Positions 27,671 to 37,867 are shown, counted from the first letter of the stretch. The stretch is 64,000 nt of DNA from Methylobacillus glycogenes JCM 2850 (GCF_000617925.1 NZ_BAMT01000007.1:108240-172239), one strand, 5' to 3'. Numbers and translations: made by a program. Notes: generated from the letters alone by a model not told the origin.

Positions 27671-29359
27671 TTAGCCCCGTTTGCGCTGATACCAGGTTTT
27701 TATCAGGTAGCCCCCCAAGCCAAGTAAGCCGATGAGGCCTGTGAGTACAGCTGCCACTGTCCAAGGCACAGGGAAAGGGGCTTGGACAGTTGGGCTGGCC
27801 CCATCGCGCAATTCCGGTGGGAAGGGTCTGGGAGTGGTGGGGATGATTTTCCAATCCTTGCGTTCAGCAGGGGCTTGCGCGAGATATTCCGCGAAGGAAT
27901 AGACAGGCGCTTGGCCAAATGCGCGCTCGCTAGGTATCTGCGGAATATGCACATAGACCAAGGCTTCTATCTGATCAGCCAGGTCACGCTCATAAGCGCT
28001 CAGGGGACGATCCAGCTTGCCTGCAACCAGATTCAACAAGTCATGACCTATGGCATCAAACGCCACCGCTGGATAAAGTCGGGTGGATTCCTGCGTTAAA
28101 TAGTCATAAAGCTGGCGCGCGGCTGTCAGATCCTGTTGGGTCACCGCTACATAAAACCATGCAGCGATTGCCTGCATATAACCTGCGTGGCCACGGGTGG
28201 GGATATTCCAACCCAAGGTACGCAAGGTGTCTATATTAAGTCCTGCGCAATTGGCGGCAGAGTGGTGATAGACAATGTCATGGCGATAAAAATGCTGGAA
28301 CACCCGGTTGATTGCAGTTTGGTAGCGCTGTGCAGCTTCAGCGTTTTTGAGAATGGCGACCAACATGTAGGAAGGCCGATAAAAAGATTGGCCGCTGTTA
28401 AGGTCAAACAGATAGTTTTCCGCCGGAGTAATGGCGGCAATAATGCCTTTCTCACCATAGGCATCCAGGTTGTAAAAGTTATTGACCAACCACTGCGACC
28501 AATCCCCATCTTCCCCCACGCGACCAGTCAGCACGGCAAAGTGCCCACCGTGCGCTTCGTCATCATCACCTTGCGCACCGTTCAGCATAATGCCCAGCGC
28601 AGGCTTGTCTTGCCATGGGCTGGAAGCTGGCTGGCGTTGCCAGAGAATACGGCTGTGATAAGGGCTTTGAGCACCGCCATGAGACTGTCTCACCAGAGTT
28701 TGCAAGGTTTCACCATCCTGCAGCGGGCTGGCTGATGTTTGTTGCTCAAGTTTGAAATCCATAGGCCAGATGGTGCGTATGGTGAATTCACCCTGCTCCT
28801 TGGTTTGCCCGCCCAGTGCGAGAGGGCGCTGCCTGTAGAACGCCCAACTCGTCTGGTCCAGATAGGACAGGTTGGTGGGAATCTTGGGCACGACCTGCAA
28901 GTCAATCACGCTGCCATCAGGCAATCTACCTTTATCAAGCAAGTTGGCTGGGGCAGAATTTGCCTGGTCTGAAACTGCTGGGGCTGGGCTAGCTTGTAGC
29001 TGCACGGCTTGCAGACGTTCTGCTATGCCTCTCCAGATTAATGGCGGCAGGGGTTTTTCAGTCACAGGCAACTGCGCAGATTGCCGTACATCTTCTTGCG
29101 CAGTGAGAGCCGCGGTAAATGCCGTAATGCTGTTTTGATCAAGCGCTACGGATAGGAGATCATGCTCGAAATACCATGCCGCTTGCGGCAGGATGCCACA
29201 GCTAGTGCAATCTGCTGGTACGGTGTGGAACGCCTGCGCGGGATAAAGTCCTAGCCACTGTGCGCTGCTGGCCGGGTGTTCAGCACTCCACGCAGTGCAG
29301 GCAGTGCTGACTGTCAGGCACGACAAGGCAATACTCGCATGTAGTAATGGGTTTTGCAT
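27671..29359 (-). CDS. periplasmic, C-terminally anchored protein with permuted papain-like His...Asn-Cys signature
   Basis: A 562-residue protein (ATG 29359 chosen for AGGTG and a signal peptide ending TAWSA) with a CTSC pair at 51-54, a large periplasmic part, and a C-terminal membrane helix (VLTGLIGLLGLGGYLI) followed by basic residues. I do not know a named family for it. It shows HGGHFAVLTG (H270/H273) and, about 100 residues later, ANCAGLN (N370, C371). This His-before-NC order recalls circularly permuted NlpC/P60-like (LRAT/YiiX) enzymes, several of which act on phospholipids. It starts 11 bases after lplT and shares the aas-lplT operon, so a lipid-linked job is a reasonable inference. 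A cell-wall peptidase is the alternative. Confidence 0.6.
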   Translation of the reverse strand: MQNPLLHASIALSCLTVSTACTAWSAEHPASSAQWLGLYPAQAFHTVPADCTSCGILPQAAWYFEHDLLSVALDQNSITAFTAALTAQEDVRQSAQLPVTEKPLPPLIWRGIAERLQAVQLQASPAPAVSDQANSAPANLLDKGRLPDGSVIDLQVVPKIPTNLSYLDQTSWAFYRQRPLALGGQTKEQGEFTIRTIWPMDFKLEQQTSASPLQDGETLQTLVRQSHGGAQSPYHSRILWQRQPASSPWQDKPALGIMLNGAQGDDDEAHGGHFAVLTGRVGEDGDWSQWLVNNFYNLDAYGEKGIIAAITPAENYLFDLNSGQSFYRPSYMLVAILKNAEAAQRYQTAINRVFQHFYRHDIVYHHSAANCAGLNIDTLRTLGWNIPTRGHAGYMQAIAAWFYVAVTQQDLTAARQLYDYLTQESTRLYPAVAFDAIGHDLLNLVAGKLDRPLSAYERDLADQIEALVYVHIPQIPSERAFGQAPVYSFAEYLAQAPAERKDWKIIPTTPRPFPPELRDGASPTVQAPFPVPWTVAAVLTGLIGLLGLGGYLIKTWYQRKRG

Positions 29360-29370
29360 GAGGCACCTGT

Positions 29371-30523
29371 CTAGTGGGATTGGCGGATGCGTAGCCATGC
29401 CAGCAGGCTGATGGCCGTGAACACCAGAAGACCTATGATCATGGCAGTTGGCACCACAGGGATCATCAGCTTGCTGAGCCAGATGTAGATACCCATCAGC
29501 AAGAGCATGCTGAAATTCTCGAACAGGTTCTGGATGGCGATGGCATGGCCAGAACCCACAGATTCATGACCGCGCTCCTGCAACAATGCGTTGAGTGGCA
29601 CCACATACATGCCGCCGAGAAAACCTATCAGCAACAGACAGGCAGCGGCCATATAGAGGTTGCTGGAGTAAGCAAACAAGGCGATGGCCAGGCCTATCAG
29701 AACCCCGGCTGGCAGGGCGCGGTTGATGGTCTTGAGTGAAATCCAGCGCGCTGCCGCCACTGCACCCAATGCCACACCTATGGCCACTGCGCCACTGAGG
29801 TTGGCGGGGGTGCTGTAATCATGAATATTCAACGCCACCGGAACCCAGGCCACCAGCAGAAAACGCAGGGTGCTGCCCGCGCCCCAGAAAATGCTGGTGC
29901 CTACGATGGAAAAGCGCGCATCGGCATCGCGCATCAGCGTGCGTGTGGCGCGTGTGAAATCTTTAAACAGCATGACGAGGTTGAAAGATTCCAGCTTATG
30001 CGATGGCGGCAACCTTGGAATCAGCAGATTGATCAGTACCGCCAGCAGGTAAGCGCCACTGATGGCATAGAGCGACCCGGTCAGCCAGTGATCGGCAAGC
30101 TGGCCGCCCAGCACCGCACCCAGCAGTATGGCGACGATGGTGGAGCCCTCCATCAGGCTGTTGCCCTTGACCAGTTTATCCAGCGGCAGCATCTGGGTGA
30201 GGATGCCGTATTTGGCTGGGGAGTAAGCCGCCGCACCCAGGCCCACCATGCCGTAAGCCAGCAAGGGGTTCAAACCCGCCAGCATGGCGCCTGTGCCCAG
30301 TAGCTTCATCAGATTGGCAATCACCATCACCCTGCCCTTGGGCAAGCTGTCGGCGAAGGGGCCAACAAACGGCGCCAGCAGAATATAGGCAATCACAAAG
30401 AATTCCTGCAGCAAGGGAATTTGCCAGGCGGGCGCACTACCTGCCTGAGCAAGGCAATGGCAGCGAATAACAAGGCATTGTCGGCCAGCGCGAGATGAAC
30501 TGCGCCAGCATGACGGCGATCAT
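29371..30523 (-). CDS. lplT: lysophospholipid transporter LplT, two frameshifts near the N-terminus
   Basis: An MFS flippase that moves lysophosphatidylethanolamine from the outer to the inner leaflet. The body (FVIAYILLAPFVGPFADSLP, LVGLGAA-type GMVGLGAAAYSPAKYGILTQ, KGNSLMEGSTIVAILLGAVL) is unmistakably LplT. The N-terminal helix (SRGMIAVMLAQFISALADNA) is split by shifts near 30498 and 30437. ATG 30523 is the first clear start; homologues have about 10-15 residues more, and no good start is visible for these. It lies between aas and the 562-residue protein, all on one strand. Confidence 0.87.
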
Positions 30524-30599
30524 GCCGCGGCTGAGCAGGGATGTGTTGACGGGTGAAGCGGCTATTGCAGGTGCTTGTATGATCTTGTCCTTGAGTGAT

Positions 30600-32723
30600 C
30601 TAGCTGGTTTCAGCCATTTTTTTCAGTGTCACGTAGTCAATCTTGCCTGTGCCCAGCAGCGGCAGGGTTTTGACGACGATGATTTTGCGCGGCACCGCCA
30701 GTTCGGTATGGCCAAGTTTCTTGGCGGCCTGGGACAGTGCTTCACGTGCAAGCTCGGGGTCTGTGGTGTAAAGCAGGATAGTCTCGCCACGCTGGGCATC
30801 CACGCGTGTCGTCGCTGCATGTTGCTGTTCTGGGGAACACAGTCTGGCCAGGGATTCCACGGTTTCCAGCGAAACCATCTCGCCCGCAATCTTGGCAAAG
30901 CGTTTGACGCGGCCCTGTATGGTGATGAAGCCGCGCGCATCGACGCTGACAATATCGCCAGTGTCATGCCAACCCTCGGCAGGTGGCTGCAAGACGCCAG
31001 GTTGTGCATAGAGTAGATAGCCCAGCATGATGTTGGGGCCTTTGACCTTGAGCAGACCACCCTCGGTGATGCCGGGTACTTCTTCCAGGCGCATCTCTAT
31101 GCCAGGCAACAATTGACCTACGGTGCCAATCTGGCTGGCCATGGGCGTGTTCACCGCCAGCACAGGCTTGGCAGTCTCAGTAACGCCATAGCCTTCCAGA
31201 ATGCGGATGCCGAATTTTTCCATCCAGGTTTTGCGGACTTCGCTGTTGAGCTTCTCGGCACCGGCAATCACATAGCGCATCTTGTAGAAGTCATAAGGGT
31301 GGGCAAACTTGGCGTAATTGCCGAGGAAGGTGCTGGTGCCAAACAAGGCGGTGCAGCCGCGCTCATAGATAACTTCGGGGATGATGCGGTAGTGCAGCGG
31401 AGAAGGATAAATGAAGACCTTGCTGCCTGAAACCAGCGGCATGATGGCGCCACAGGTGAAGCCAAAGGAATGGAACATGGGCAGGGCCATCATGAATTTA
31501 TCGCGGTGCGAGAAATCAATCACGGCACGGATCTGGGCAATATTGGCCAGGATGCCGCGGTGGCTGTGTACCACGCCTTTGGGCTTGCCTTCAGAGCCTG
31601 AGGTGAAGAGCACCACGGCAGGGGCATCCACATTGTGTTGCTGGGCAATCCGCGCGGGGCAGCGCAATGCATAGGCCACCAGCCAGAGCTTATCGCGCCA
31701 GCTGAAGCCAGCGCGCATATCTTCCAGGTAAAAAATTTCCAGCCCCGCGAGTTTGGCCACCACTTCTTCCAGCTTGGCGGCTTCTATGAATTTGCGGGAA
31801 GTGATCACTGTCTTGATATTAGCTGCGGTACAGGCATCCTGCATGCCGCTGGTGCCCGCGGTGTAATTGAGCATGGCGGGCACCCGGCCCATGGCGCTCA
31901 TGCCGAAAATCAAGCACACAGTGTTGGTGACGTTGGGCATCAGTACGGCCAGCGTGTCGCCAGGGGCGCTGATCTTGCTGACCAGCCTGCCCAGTGCCAG
32001 GCTTTTCTTCAGCACGCTGCCATAGTCTTCTTCCACCAGTTGCATATCCTCCACCAGCTTATGCTTGCGGCCATAAGTGCGTATGGCCTGCAGCAATGCG
32101 CCATACAAAGTATTGCTGGGCTCAGAGCGAAACATCAGGTCTTGCAATATGGCCTGCATGCGCTCTCCCGCAATTCGTCGGCGCTGCTTGGCACTGGGGG
32201 CGTCGGGCATGGGGATGTGGGTGGGTGGCAGTATGGTGAGCCTGATCTTGGGTAACAGGGAGTGTGGATAGTCGCTGGCCAAACGGCTGAAATAGCTTCT
32301 GGCCGCACCATGGATGCGCACTGGCAATATGGTGGCCCCAGTCTTGGCGGCGACAAATGCCGGGCCATCGTAGGCTTTCATCAGGCTGCCAGTCAGCGTG
32401 ATGCGGCCTTCAGGGAAAATCATCACTGATTCGCCTGCTTCCAGCAGACGTATGACTTTCTTCATGGCCAGTGGGCTGTTGGTATCTACAGGCAAGTGCG
32501 GTACATGCTTGAGTATCCAGCGGAACAAGGGGTTTTCCAGCACCGTGGTGTGGACAACAAAGGTGGTGCGCACTGGCAGGAACAAGCCCATGATGAAACC
32601 ATCGAGGAAAGACTCATGGTTGCCTATGATCAGTAGTTTTTCAGGCCGGGGCACATGCTGTTGACCCACTACTTCAATACGGAACAACAGTTTCATGATG
32701 GTTCTGGTAATCGCGACTAGCAT
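30600..32723 (-). CDS. aas: bifunctional acyl-[ACP] synthetase / 2-acylglycerophosphoethanolamine acyltransferase
   Basis: A 707-residue fusion. The N-terminal PlsC-like acyltransferase has the catalytic H-x4-D motif in NHESFLDG and FPEGRIT. The C-terminal AMP-forming domain has VVLFTSGSEGKPKGVVHS, GYGVTETAKPV and the hinge HDTGDIV...GRVKRFAK. Aas reacylates lysophospholipids returned by LplT using acyl-ACP that it makes itself. Length and order equal E. coli Aas. It heads the aas-lplT operon and follows the ArsR gene by 39 bases. Confidence 0.96.
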   Translation of the reverse strand: MLVAITRTIMKLLFRIEVVGQQHVPRPEKLLIIGNHESFLDGFIMGLFLPVRTTFVVHTTVLENPLFRWILKHVPHLPVDTNSPLAMKKVIRLLEAGESVMIFPEGRITLTGSLMKAYDGPAFVAAKTGATILPVRIHGAARSYFSRLASDYPHSLLPKIRLTILPPTHIPMPDAPSAKQRRRIAGERMQAILQDLMFRSEPSNTLYGALLQAIRTYGRKHKLVEDMQLVEEDYGSVLKKSLALGRLVSKISAPGDTLAVLMPNVTNTVCLIFGMSAMGRVPAMLNYTAGTSGMQDACTAANIKTVITSRKFIEAAKLEEVVAKLAGLEIFYLEDMRAGFSWRDKLWLVAYALRCPARIAQQHNVDAPAVVLFTSGSEGKPKGVVHSHRGILANIAQIRAVIDFSHRDKFMMALPMFHSFGFTCGAIMPLVSGSKVFIYPSPLHYRIIPEVIYERGCTALFGTSTFLGNYAKFAHPYDFYKMRYVIAGAEKLNSEVRKTWMEKFGIRILEGYGVTETAKPVLAVNTPMASQIGTVGQLLPGIEMRLEEVPGITEGGLLKVKGPNIMLGYLLYAQPGVLQPPAEGWHDTGDIVSVDARGFITIQGRVKRFAKIAGEMVSLETVESLARLCSPEQQHAATTRVDAQRGETILLYTTDPELAREALSQAAKKLGHTELAVPRKIIVVKTLPLLGTGKIDYVTLKKMAETS

Positions 32724-32762
32724 GAGACTCCTCTCTCAATTCTTCTGGTTTTTATGGGACGA

Positions 32763-33071
32763 CTAGATGTTGTGGTCTATGAATTCCAGCACGCTGCTTA
32801 AGGCTTCTTGCATATGGGCTTTGTTGATGTAGAAGCGCACTTCCTTGCCTACCTTCTCACTTTTGAGCACCCCGCCATGTTCCAGCACCTTGAGGTGATG
32901 GGTAACTGCGGTGCGGCTCAAGGGCATGGTCGCGGCGATATCACCTATGCTGATGCGCTCGCCGGGTTCGAACGAGAGCAGGATGCGCTGGCGATGTTCA
33001 TCACCTAGTGCAACAAACAGATCGGAGATATTTTTCCAGGCGGGCGGAATATGGGGTACGGTTTTCATCAC
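32763..33071 (-). CDS. ArsR family winged-helix regulator
   Basis: A roughly 102-residue HTH protein (SDLFVALGDEHRQRILL, MPLSRTAVTHHLKVLEHGGV, RFYINKAHMQEAL). No paired cysteines typical of the As/Cd/Zn metal sites are visible, so the signal is unknown. The first codon is GTG 33071 or ATG 33068. The start lies inside a 10-bp inverted repeat that probably is its own operator. It may regulate the downstream aas operon and the divergent 2OG-oxygenase gene. Confidence 0.9.
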   Translation of the reverse strand: MMKTVPHIPPAWKNISDLFVALGDEHRQRILLSFEPGERISIGDIAATMPLSRTAVTHHLKVLEHGGVLKSEKVGKEVRFYINKAHMQEALSSVLEFIDHNI

Positions 33072-33097
33072 TACATAATTAGTTATTTAGTGATGAA
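33064..33097. promoter_or_regulatory. inverted repeat overlapping the ArsR start (candidate operator)
   Basis: TTCATCACTA and TAGTGATGAA are exact complements with 14 bases between them. The element covers the ArsR start codon and faces the promoter region of the 2OG-oxygenase gene, as expected for ArsR autoregulation. Confidence 0.6.
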
Positions 33098-33208
33098 GGT
33101 CAACTATTTTTTCTAAATCGGCTGTGATTCGCTAATATGCTCACTCCACTAGCCTTATCTGGCTGGCGAACATCATGGTGCTCGTCAAATTTTGAGTGAA
33201 AAGGTGTC

Positions 33209-33942
33209 ATGCAGGAAATTGATATACAGGGACTAGCCAGTCAGATTACCCAGGACGGTTTTTGCTTTGTGCGTGGGCAGCAAGTTCGCGCCAGGCTGAC
33301 CGCCATCAGAGCCGATGCACTGGCAGACTGGGTGGCACTGGATGCCAGCTGGGATGGCATGCCCCTGGATGAATATATGGCTGACGGCGGCAGTTATCGT
33401 CGACGTCGCTTTGCCACGCTGAGCGCAGAGGCACAGGGGCCGATTGTGCTGGAGCCGCATCAACCACATTACCAGAGCCGTGAATACAACTCGCTCAATG
33501 GCGGTATCGCCCGCATTTATGAGCCATACCCGAGGCCTTGATTCAGGGCGAGACCCTGCAGACGGTGATGCTGTTCTGTAGAGATTTGTTCAGTCACCTC
33601 AAGCCCGAGGCACGCTGGCATATTGAAGCTCATCAGTTCCGCATTGAGGCCAATCAACAAGTACATGGTCTGCCAGCCCCTGAAGGGATACACCGCGATG
33701 GCGTTGATTATGTGCTGGTGATGATGATCAAGCGGGTGAATATTTCCAGTGGCACCACTACCTTGCACAACCTCAATAAAGAAGTGCTGGATAGCTTTAC
33801 CCTGACTGACCCATTGGATTGGGCATTGGTGGATGACCTGCGCTGTATGCACGGCGTCACACCTGTAGAACAGATAGATGCCACGCAGGCAGCGTATCGC
33901 GATGTACTGGTCATTACCTTTGCGAATAAAAACGCCGTGTAA
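33209..33942 (+). CDS. 2OG-Fe(II) dioxygenase, PF10014-like, one frameshift
   Basis: Starting at ATG 33209 (AAGGTG site), the first frame covers ITQDGFCFVRGQQVRAR to ARIYEPYP. After a shift near 33532 the second continues EALIQGETLQTVMLFC to 33942. The iron ligands are visible as H-x-D (GIHRDGVDYVLV) and a distal His in LRCMHGVTPV. This arrangement matches the family that includes L-isoleucine 4-hydroxylase, enzymes that hydroxylate free amino acids. Corrected length is about 244 residues. The substrate here is unknown. It is divergent from the ArsR gene. Confidence 0.8.
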
Positions 33943-34008
33943 TATAAGACGATGATAAGCTTTGCTAAACTTAAAAAAATATAAAAAAACCAAAGCGGGG
34001 AACATCAT

Positions 34009-37000
34009 TTGAGAGCAGTCTACCAAGCCTGTCGCCGGGGGGCAGCCAGCATGTTGCGTGCTGCGCGCTGGCTTCTTGGCTTGCTTGCACTGCTGCTGAT
34101 TTCTACCCTGGCTCCGCTGCAAGCCGCCCCGCTCGAAAAAGTCACGCTACAACTCAAGTGGTATCACCAGTTTCAGTCTGCAGGCTATTACGCAGCGCAG
34201 GCTAAAGGCTACTACCGCCAGGAAGGCCTGGATGTACAGATAGTGCCAGGCGGTGCAGGCAATTCCTCCATCAAGTCGGTCACCAGTGGCAGGGCACAGT
34301 TTGGCGTAGGTGATACCGAGCTGGTACTCGCCCGCGCTGAAGGCGAGCCTGTTGTAGCGCTGGCCGCAATCTTCCAGCATTCGCCCCATGTACTGCTCAG
34401 CAAGCAATCCAGCAATATCACCACCCCTGCAGACCTTGAAGGCAAGCGCATCATGCTGGCCGCAGATAGACGCGATGCCCAGCAAAAAGCCTTGATGATC
34501 AAGGAAGGCGTCAATCTACAAAATCTGATTCTGATGCCGCACAGCGGCAATTTGCAGGATCTGCTTAATGACAAGGTAGATGTGATCTCTGCCTACGCCA
34601 CGGTTGAGCCCAATATCATGATGGAGCGCGGCTATCCGCCCGCGACATTGGCGGCCATGGATTACGGCATTGATTTCTATGGCGATACGCTGTTTACCTC
34701 AGAGTCTGAAATCGCCGCGCATCCTGATCGCGTCGATGCCTTTGTCCGTGCCTCGCTCAAGGGCTGGAAGTATGCGCTGGATAACCCGCACGAAATTGCC
34801 CAGTTGATCCTGCGCATGCCTGGTGTCGCCGAACGCAAGGTGACACTGAAGCAATTGATGTATGAAGCCCGCGATATGCACCGTTACATCCTGCCAGAAG
34901 TGGTTGAGATCGGGCATATGAATAAGGCACGCTGGGAATTCATTGCCAAGGTCATGGCCGATATTGGCCTGATCAAGCCGGGCTATGACCTCTCGGGCTT
35001 TATCTACAAAACCAATACTGAAAGTACCCATCTGGTGCGCTGGTTTGCAGGTACCACTTTGCTGGTGGGCGTGGTCATGGCCCTGGTGCTGCTATGGAAT
35101 CTGCAGATACGCAGGCGCGTGCTGGAGCGTACGCATGCACTCAATGCCGAAATCCAGCAACGACGGTTGATTGAACGTGAGCTGCAGTCCAGCCAGGAGC
35201 AGGTACGCCTCACCTTCCACGCCGCTGCCGCCGGGATAGCCATGATCAATAGCGATGGCCGTTTTCTGCTGGCCAATCCGGCATATTGCGAGATCGTTGG
35301 CTATACCGAAGAAGAGTTGAAGCAGCTACGCTGCCATGACGTCAATTACGAAGAAGACAGCCTGTTGGCGCGCGAGAACCGCGAGCGTTTGATACGCGGC
35401 GAGATTAGCCATTCCGTGGTGGAAAAACGCTATCGCGCCAAATCTGGCCAGCCAGTCTGGGTGCGCATCAGTGCCTCCATGGTGCAGGGCGCAGATGGCA
35501 GCCATGACAATCTGATCAAGGTGGTGGAAAACATAGAGCAGGAAAAACGCCAAGAGAGCTTGCAGGTGGAGCAACGGCGCCTGCTGGAACGCATCGCCAT
35601 GGGTGCCGAGCTGGACGAGGTATTGCTTGCCGCCGTGCATTTGATAGAAGATCAGTTCCCGGAAATATCCTGCTCCATCATGCTGCTGGAACAAGGTGAA
35701 TTCCTACGCCATGGGGTTGCAGCACGCTTGCCACGCAGTTTCCTGCATGATGTGCAGGGTATGAAAATCGGGCCTAACACTGGCTCATGCGGCACTGCTG
35801 CCTATGAACGCAGAACCGTGGTGGTGTCTGATATCCAGCATGACTTGCTATGGCTGGATTACCGTCAACTGGCGCAACGCCATCGTCTGCGCGCCTGCTG
35901 GTCCATGCCTATATTTTCCAGCACGCAGCAGGTGTTGGGTACGTTTGCCGTCTATGGCCGCGTACCGCGCGTGCCGGATCAGCGTGAGATGGAGCTGGTC
36001 AGCGCCTGCTCTCATATCGTTGGCCTTGCCATTGAGCGCAGCCGCGCTGAAGAACAACTCAAGCTGCTGGAAGCCAGCGTGGCGTGTATCAATGACATTG
36101 TGCTGATTGCAGAAGCCGATCCTGAGCAGGACAAGCCGCCGCGCCTGATCTTTGTCAACAAGGCCTTTGAGCGTTTGACAGGCTATAGGGCCGATGAGGT
36201 GCTGGATTTGCCCCCAGGCTTGCTGGATGGCCCCAATACGCAGGTTGAAGAACTGGTGCGCGTAAAGCAGGCTTTGAAGCAAGGTGAGGCGGTACGTACC
36301 GAGCTAATCAACTACAAGAAAAATGGCGAGGAAATGTGGCTGGAGATGGAAATCTTGCCAATTGCCAATACCGCAGGTCAATATACCCATTGGGTGGCGG
36401 TGGAGCGCGACATCACCGAACGCAAGGCGGCAGAAAATAAAATCCAGCGTCTGGCTTTCTACGATATGCTGACCAATCTGCCCAACCGGATTTTATTGCT
36501 GGATAGATTGGAGCAGGCACTGCTCAACAGCAATCGTCTCAATCGCTCCGGTGCCTTGCTATTCCTTGATCTGGATAACTTTAAGACCCTCAATGATACC
36601 CATGGCCATGATGTCGGCGATATGTTGCTGGAGCAGGTGGCGCAGCGCATCGTCAGTTGCGTGCGCGTGACCGATACCGTGGCGCGCCTGGGTGGCGATG
36701 AGTTTGTGGTGGTGCTGGAGAATTTGGGTGAGCTGGCAACCGAGGCCGCCCAGGATGTCAGCCTGATTGCGGAGAAGATATTGCAGGCCTTCCAGCAGGG
36801 CTTTGAGCTTTCAGGGTATGAACATTATTCTTCCGCCAGCATAGGCGTTGCTTTATTTGGCAGCCAGCAACAGGTGGGCGTGGATGAGCTCTTGAAACGG
36901 GCTGATCTCGCCATGTACCAATCCAAGGCAGCAGGCCGCAATACCTACCGTTTCTTCGACCCCACCATGCAGGCCTTGATCACCGAGCGTGCCGCGATGG

Positions 37001-37770
37001 AAGAGGACTTGCGCCAGGCAGTGCGTCGCGACGAGTTGCAATTGTTCTATCAATCCCAGGTGGATAGTGATGGCCAATTGTTTGGCGCTGAAGTACTACT
37101 GCGCTGGCAGCATGCAACGCGTGGCCTGCTCTCTCCCGCAAGCTTTATTACCCTGGCCGAGGAAACTGGCTTGATTCTGCCCATAGGCAATTGGGTGTTG
37201 CGCACGGCATGCAAGCAGCTGGTGCAGTGGGCCAAGCGTGCTGAAACCGCAGAGTTGAGCCTGTCGGTCAATGTCAGCGCGCGTCAGTTGCATCAGCCGG
37301 ATTTTGTTGATCAGGTCATGAACATTCTCAGCGAAACCGGGGCTGATCCGCAGTATCTCAAGCTGGAGCTGACCGAGAGCATGCTGGCGGAAAACATGGA
37401 GGATATGATCATCAAGATGAATACGCTCAAGAACATGGGCGTAGGCTTCTCTATGGATGATTTTGGTACTGGTTATTCCTCGCTGGCCTACCTTAAACGG
37501 CTGCCTTTGTCGCAATTGAAGATAGACCGCTCATTTGTGCGTGATGTGCTGGTGGATAGCAACGATGCCTCTATCGTCCGCACCATCATTGCCCTGGGGC
37601 AAGGGCTAGGCCTCAAGGTCATTGCCGAAGGTGTGGAAACCCGCGAGCAACAGAGTTTCTTGGCGCAACATGGCTGCCTGGCCTATCAGGGTTATTTGTT
37701 TGGCTTGCCCGAGCCGCTGCAACAGTTCGAACAAAGCTTCAATCTTGGCGGTGCGCAGGCTAGAGGCTGA
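34009..37770 (+). CDS. substrate-binding-protein/PAS/GAF/PAS/GGDEF/EAL c-di-GMP sensor
   Basis: A 1253-residue membrane sensor. After a signal peptide comes an NMT1/ThiY-like periplasmic binding domain (about residues 45-330; VTLQLKWYHQFQSAGYYAAQ). A transmembrane helix (342-365), a PAS domain (390-510), a GAF domain (530-690), a second PAS (690-810), GGDEF (motif at 895-899, RLGGDEFVVV) and EAL (EVLLRW at about 1028) follow. Both catalytic motifs are intact, so it could make and break c-di-GMP in response to a small pyrimidine-like or sulfonate-like ligand. The start is TTG 34009 (GGGGAA site) or ATG 34051, which gives a neater signal peptide. The gene is monocistronic. Confidence 0.9.
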   Translation: MRAVYQACRRGAASMLRAARWLLGLLALLLISTLAPLQAAPLEKVTLQLKWYHQFQSAGYYAAQAKGYYRQEGLDVQIVPGGAGNSSIKSVTSGRAQFGVGDTELVLARAEGEPVVALAAIFQHSPHVLLSKQSSNITTPADLEGKRIMLAADRRDAQQKALMIKEGVNLQNLILMPHSGNLQDLLNDKVDVISAYATVEPNIMMERGYPPATLAAMDYGIDFYGDTLFTSESEIAAHPDRVDAFVRASLKGWKYALDNPHEIAQLILRMPGVAERKVTLKQLMYEARDMHRYILPEVVEIGHMNKARWEFIAKVMADIGLIKPGYDLSGFIYKTNTESTHLVRWFAGTTLLVGVVMALVLLWNLQIRRRVLERTHALNAEIQQRRLIERELQSSQEQVRLTFHAAAAGIAMINSDGRFLLANPAYCEIVGYTEEELKQLRCHDVNYEEDSLLARENRERLIRGEISHSVVEKRYRAKSGQPVWVRISASMVQGADGSHDNLIKVVENIEQEKRQESLQVEQRRLLERIAMGAELDEVLLAAVHLIEDQFPEISCSIMLLEQGEFLRHGVAARLPRSFLHDVQGMKIGPNTGSCGTAAYERRTVVVSDIQHDLLWLDYRQLAQRHRLRACWSMPIFSSTQQVLGTFAVYGRVPRVPDQREMELVSACSHIVGLAIERSRAEEQLKLLEASVACINDIVLIAEADPEQDKPPRLIFVNKAFERLTGYRADEVLDLPPGLLDGPNTQVEELVRVKQALKQGEAVRTELINYKKNGEEMWLEMEILPIANTAGQYTHWVAVERDITERKAAENKIQRLAFYDMLTNLPNRILLLDRLEQALLNSNRLNRSGALLFLDLDNFKTLNDTHGHDVGDMLLEQVAQRIVSCVRVTDTVARLGGDEFVVVLENLGELATEAAQDVSLIAEKILQAFQQGFELSGYEHYSSASIGVALFGSQQQVGVDELLKRADLAMYQSKAAGRNTYRFFDPTMQALITERAAMEEDLRQAVRRDELQLFYQSQVDSDGQLFGAEVLLRWQHATRGLLSPASFITLAEETGLILPIGNWVLRTACKQLVQWAKRAETAELSLSVNVSARQLHQPDFVDQVMNILSETGADPQYLKLELTESMLAENMEDMIIKMNTLKNMGVGFSMDDFGTGYSSLAYLKRLPLSQLKIDRSFVRDVLVDSNDASIVRTIIALGQGLGLKVIAEGVETREQQSFLAQHGCLAYQGYLFGLPEPLQQFEQSFNLGGAQARG

Positions 37771-37867
37771 TAGCTAGCAAGGTTGACATGGTGAAAGTGA
37801 TGGGGAATGATTCCCAGGCAATATCATTATTTCAATCATAATCTGCGTGTGCAGAAGGAGAAGCCCC

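Noticed and set aside
31635..32255. 206-codon plus-strand open frame
   Set aside because: Antisense to aas, no motifs.
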